Below the pieces are notes generated by a model that saw only the letters and a program-made list of their open reading frames with translations, was not told the DNA's origin and searched no databases. A stretch of 32,026 bases of DNA from Mycobacterium sp. 1423905.2 (GTDB taxonomy: Bacteria; Actinomycetota; Actinomycetes; Mycobacteriales; Mycobacteriaceae): NCBI RefSeq assembly GCF_001673155.1, contig NZ_LZLE01000213.1, positions 1 to 32,026 on the forward strand. The letters are read 5' to 3'. Shown in pieces: positions 30,752 through 32,026 of the stretch. Both the position numbers and the translations under genes were made by a program. Position 1 is the first letter of the stretch. Every line of letters begins with the position of its first letter.

Positions 30752-31227
30752 CACGACGCCTCCAGCACATCGACGTACCGGCGCAGATACAGCGGCCAAC
30801 CGGCATCTCCGCCAACGCCTTTGGCTACGTATTCCCAATCGTCGCCGTGACGGCCGAGGTTTCGGTGTTCCAATTCGACGCGCGTGCTCACCGCAGACTC
30901 CGCGATGAAGCGCACCTCGACCTCGCTCGTCCGGGCCGGGTCGGGCTCTAGCTGCCAGGTGGGACCGATGTCCCAGGAGAACACCACGCGCGCCGGTGGC
31001 TCGTACTGCAGAACCCGCGCCCAGTCGCACCGGCTTCCGTCCTCGCCGAGGTCGTAGATGTGTCCTCCGACGTATGGCTCGAACACGGTTTTGGCAATCG
31101 GCACTGCCAGCAGGTTGTGCTCGCGCGGCTTGATCGCATCGAATCTGTCGACGAAGAGTTCGAACGCTCGCTCCACCGGCACATTGACGGTGACCGTCTT
31201 CCGTATTGGTTCCACATCGGCTGGCAC
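30751..31227 (-). CDS. SRPBCC (AHSA1-like) domain protein
   Basis: Protein of 158 aa from GTG 31227 (VPADVEPIRKTVTVNVPVER). The START/AHSA1-type fold is visible in VERAFELFVDRFDAIKP, VGGHIYDLGEDGSRCDWARV, PPARVVFSWDIGP and TRVELEHRNLGRHG. It probably binds a hydrophobic small molecule. ArsR-SRPBCC pairs are widespread and often respond to stress or a ligand. GTG 31227 forms TAGTG with the arsR stop and has GGGAGA upstream. A longer upstream reading overlapping arsR was rejected. Confidence 0.84.
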   Translation of the reverse strand: MPADVEPIRKTVTVNVPVERAFELFVDRFDAIKPREHNLLAVPIAKTVFEPYVGGHIYDLGEDGSRCDWARVLQYEPPARVVFSWDIGPTWQLEPDPARTSEVEVRFIAESAVSTRVELEHRNLGRHGDDWEYVAKGVGGDAGWPLYLRRYVDVLEAS

Positions 31228-31544
31228 TACCGTTCTCCCTCCTGGTCGGCGATCGCTTTGAATGCGCTCAAAGCGCTGTCCCAGAACACATCCAGCTCCG
31301 CGCGCAACGCCGCCAAGCCCTCGCGATCCACCTGGTAGAGCCGGCGCGTGCCGACCGGCCGATCTTGCACGAGCCCCGCGCATTTGAGCACTTTGAGGTG
31401 CTGGGACACCGCCGGGCGGCTCACCGGAAGCTCCTGGGCCAGTTGACCGACCGCCATCGGCCCGCCGGCGAGACGTCTGAAGATCGTTCGCCGCGTGCCG
31501 TCCGCGAGAGCGGCCCACGGGTCGGCCGCTTGGTAAGTAGTCAC
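31227..31544 (-). CDS. ArsR-family winged-helix regulator
   Basis: Protein of 105 aa. The winged helix is LADGTRRTIFRRLAGGPMAV, GQLAQELPVSRPAVSQHLKV and LVQDRPVGTRRLYQVD. It has no Cys-rich metal motif of the classical ArsR/SmtB type, so it probably responds to something other than metal, as is common for ArsR-SRPBCC pairs. GTG 31544 is chosen because the winged-helix family N-terminus begins there. A TAAGCT element lies at leaderless distance upstream. Confidence 0.88.
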   Translation of the reverse strand: MTTYQAADPWAALADGTRRTIFRRLAGGPMAVGQLAQELPVSRPAVSQHLKVLKCAGLVQDRPVGTRRLYQVDREGLAALRAELDVFWDSALSAFKAIADQEGER

Positions 31545-31549
31545 TAACC

Positions 31550-31565
31550 GTAAGCTTAGACTTAC
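31550..31565 (-). promoter_or_regulatory. Promoter/operator of the ArsR operon
   Basis: On the minus strand TAAGCT fits TANNNT and ends 8 nt before the GTG at 31544, suggesting a leaderless mRNA. It is embedded in an inverted repeat GTAAG/CTTAC (6-nt loop), a plausible ArsR operator. Confidence 0.4.
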
Positions 31566-31586
31566 CGATGTCGTGGGTCTAGTGGT

Positions 31587-32026
31587 TCAGGCGTTTCGCG
31601 ACGGCTCCACGCTGTGTGGCGGGGCAGCGGCCTGCGCGCCGATAGAAAACAGCGACGGCGACAACGGTTTGGTGGCGTACGTGCGTCCGCCCGACCACAC
31701 CGTGAGCACGATGTGCGGCGGCCGGCCCTCGGCGCGCTGGACCCCGGCGGCGAACCGGTGGGCATCTTGCAGCTTGGTCAGGAAGATGGCGGTGCCGCCG
31801 GGCGGGATGTCGTAGGGAACCTCGTTGCCTTCGATCGGTTCGTCGACGGGCACCAGTGCGGTCTTGCCGGGATCGGCGCGCACCGCCCACCCGGCGACGT
31901 GTAACGGGACCCGGGCCGGGTTGACGACCTTGACGCCGACGATGAACTGGCCCGGCGGCACGTCTTCCGCGGTCGCCAACAGCGCCTCGGAGGTGTCGCT
32001 GCCCGCGTCGTTGGTCACCAAACCGT
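31587..32026 (-). CDS. Hypothetical protein, 5' end possibly beyond the window
   Basis: At least 144 residues are visible, beginning near LVTNDAGSDTSEALLATAED. The frame is still open at the right edge, so it may start outside; TTG 32021 or GTG 32018 are internal alternatives without a clear ribosome site. The middle is probably a beta-sandwich (GQFIVGVKVVNPARVPLHVA, YDIPPGGTAIFLTKL, PPHIVLTVWSGGRTYATKP). I do not recognise a family. The C-terminus is short and polar. The 42-bp gap to the ArsR start holds that operon's promoter. Confidence 0.55.
   Translation of the reverse strand, partial: GLVTNDAGSDTSEALLATAEDVPPGQFIVGVKVVNPARVPLHVAGWAVRADPGKTALVPVDEPIEGNEVPYDIPPGGTAIFLTKLQDAHRFAAGVQRAEGRPPHIVLTVWSGGRTYATKPLSPSLFSIGAQAAAPPHSVEPSRNA

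Noticed and set aside
1..32026. CRISPR array, intact transposase, prophage or toxin-antitoxin pair
   Set aside because: I found no regularly spaced repeats with spacers, no full transposase or integrase, and no paired small toxin-antitoxin genes; the only recombinase traces are the short relics near 20.8 kb.

Overview
The window comes from a high-GC actinobacterium, almost certainly a slow-growing Mycobacterium. Gene content and order from the left edge to about 20.7 kb match, from memory, the M. tuberculosis Rv0966c-Rv0996 segment: DUF1707 protein, echA7, fadE12, accA2, accD2, fadE13, AtuA-like protein, rpmF, mprA, mprB, pepD, moaB2, mscL, SAF protein, FmdB-type chaperone, 5-FTHF cyclo-ligase, galU, moeA1, rimJ, membrane protein, tRNA-Ala(CGC). 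Species cannot be fixed from the sequence alone. Three blocks found here in M. tuberculosis are absent: the copper-sensing csoR-ctpV block, the PE_PGRS16-18 cluster and the Rv0986-Rv0989c block.

Layout. 0.7-9.1 kb is one leftward, tightly coupled acyl-CoA catabolic operon (AtuA-like, two acyl-CoA dehydrogenases, a two-subunit biotin-dependent acyl-CoA carboxylase, a crotonase). The crotonase gene carries an in-frame 60-bp minisatellite. 9.4-14.0 kb runs rightward: ribosomal protein L32, the MprAB envelope-stress two-component system with a recognisable MprA box, its HtrA-like protease PepD, and MoaB2. 14.0-16.3 kb runs leftward (mscL, SAF-domain protein, redox-regulated chaperone, folate enzyme). 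16.4-20.6 kb runs rightward: galU, a gephyrin-like MoeA, rimJ, and an acidic membrane protein that is probably the cognate GlpR-type division receptor.

The tRNA-Ala gene at 20.6 kb is an integration hotspot. Its last 48 nt plus 3 flanking bases are repeated exactly 3.2 kb downstream (51-bp direct repeat). The segment between the copies carries back-to-back relics of two recombinases, then a TetR-controlled hydrolase/SDR pair with twin operators. Right of the second copy, synteny with M. tuberculosis does not resume. This part holds a low-GC phospholipase-D-like gene, a Ser/Thr kinase remnant, a divergent P450/TetR pair and a TetR/diiron-oxygenase operon, the last two each with a palindromic operator. 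It ends with an unknown 178-aa protein, a three-gene ArsR/SRPBCC/DinB-like operon, and an unfinished gene at the window edge.

The left two thirds are core genome: acyl-CoA breakdown, envelope stress, cofactor synthesis and cell division. The right third is accessory: small regulator-plus-enzyme cassettes around a tRNA attachment site. The most distinctive signals are the tRNA island with its paired recombinase relics, the low-GC PLD protein, the repeat-invaded crotonase, and the TetR/diiron oxygenase cassette.
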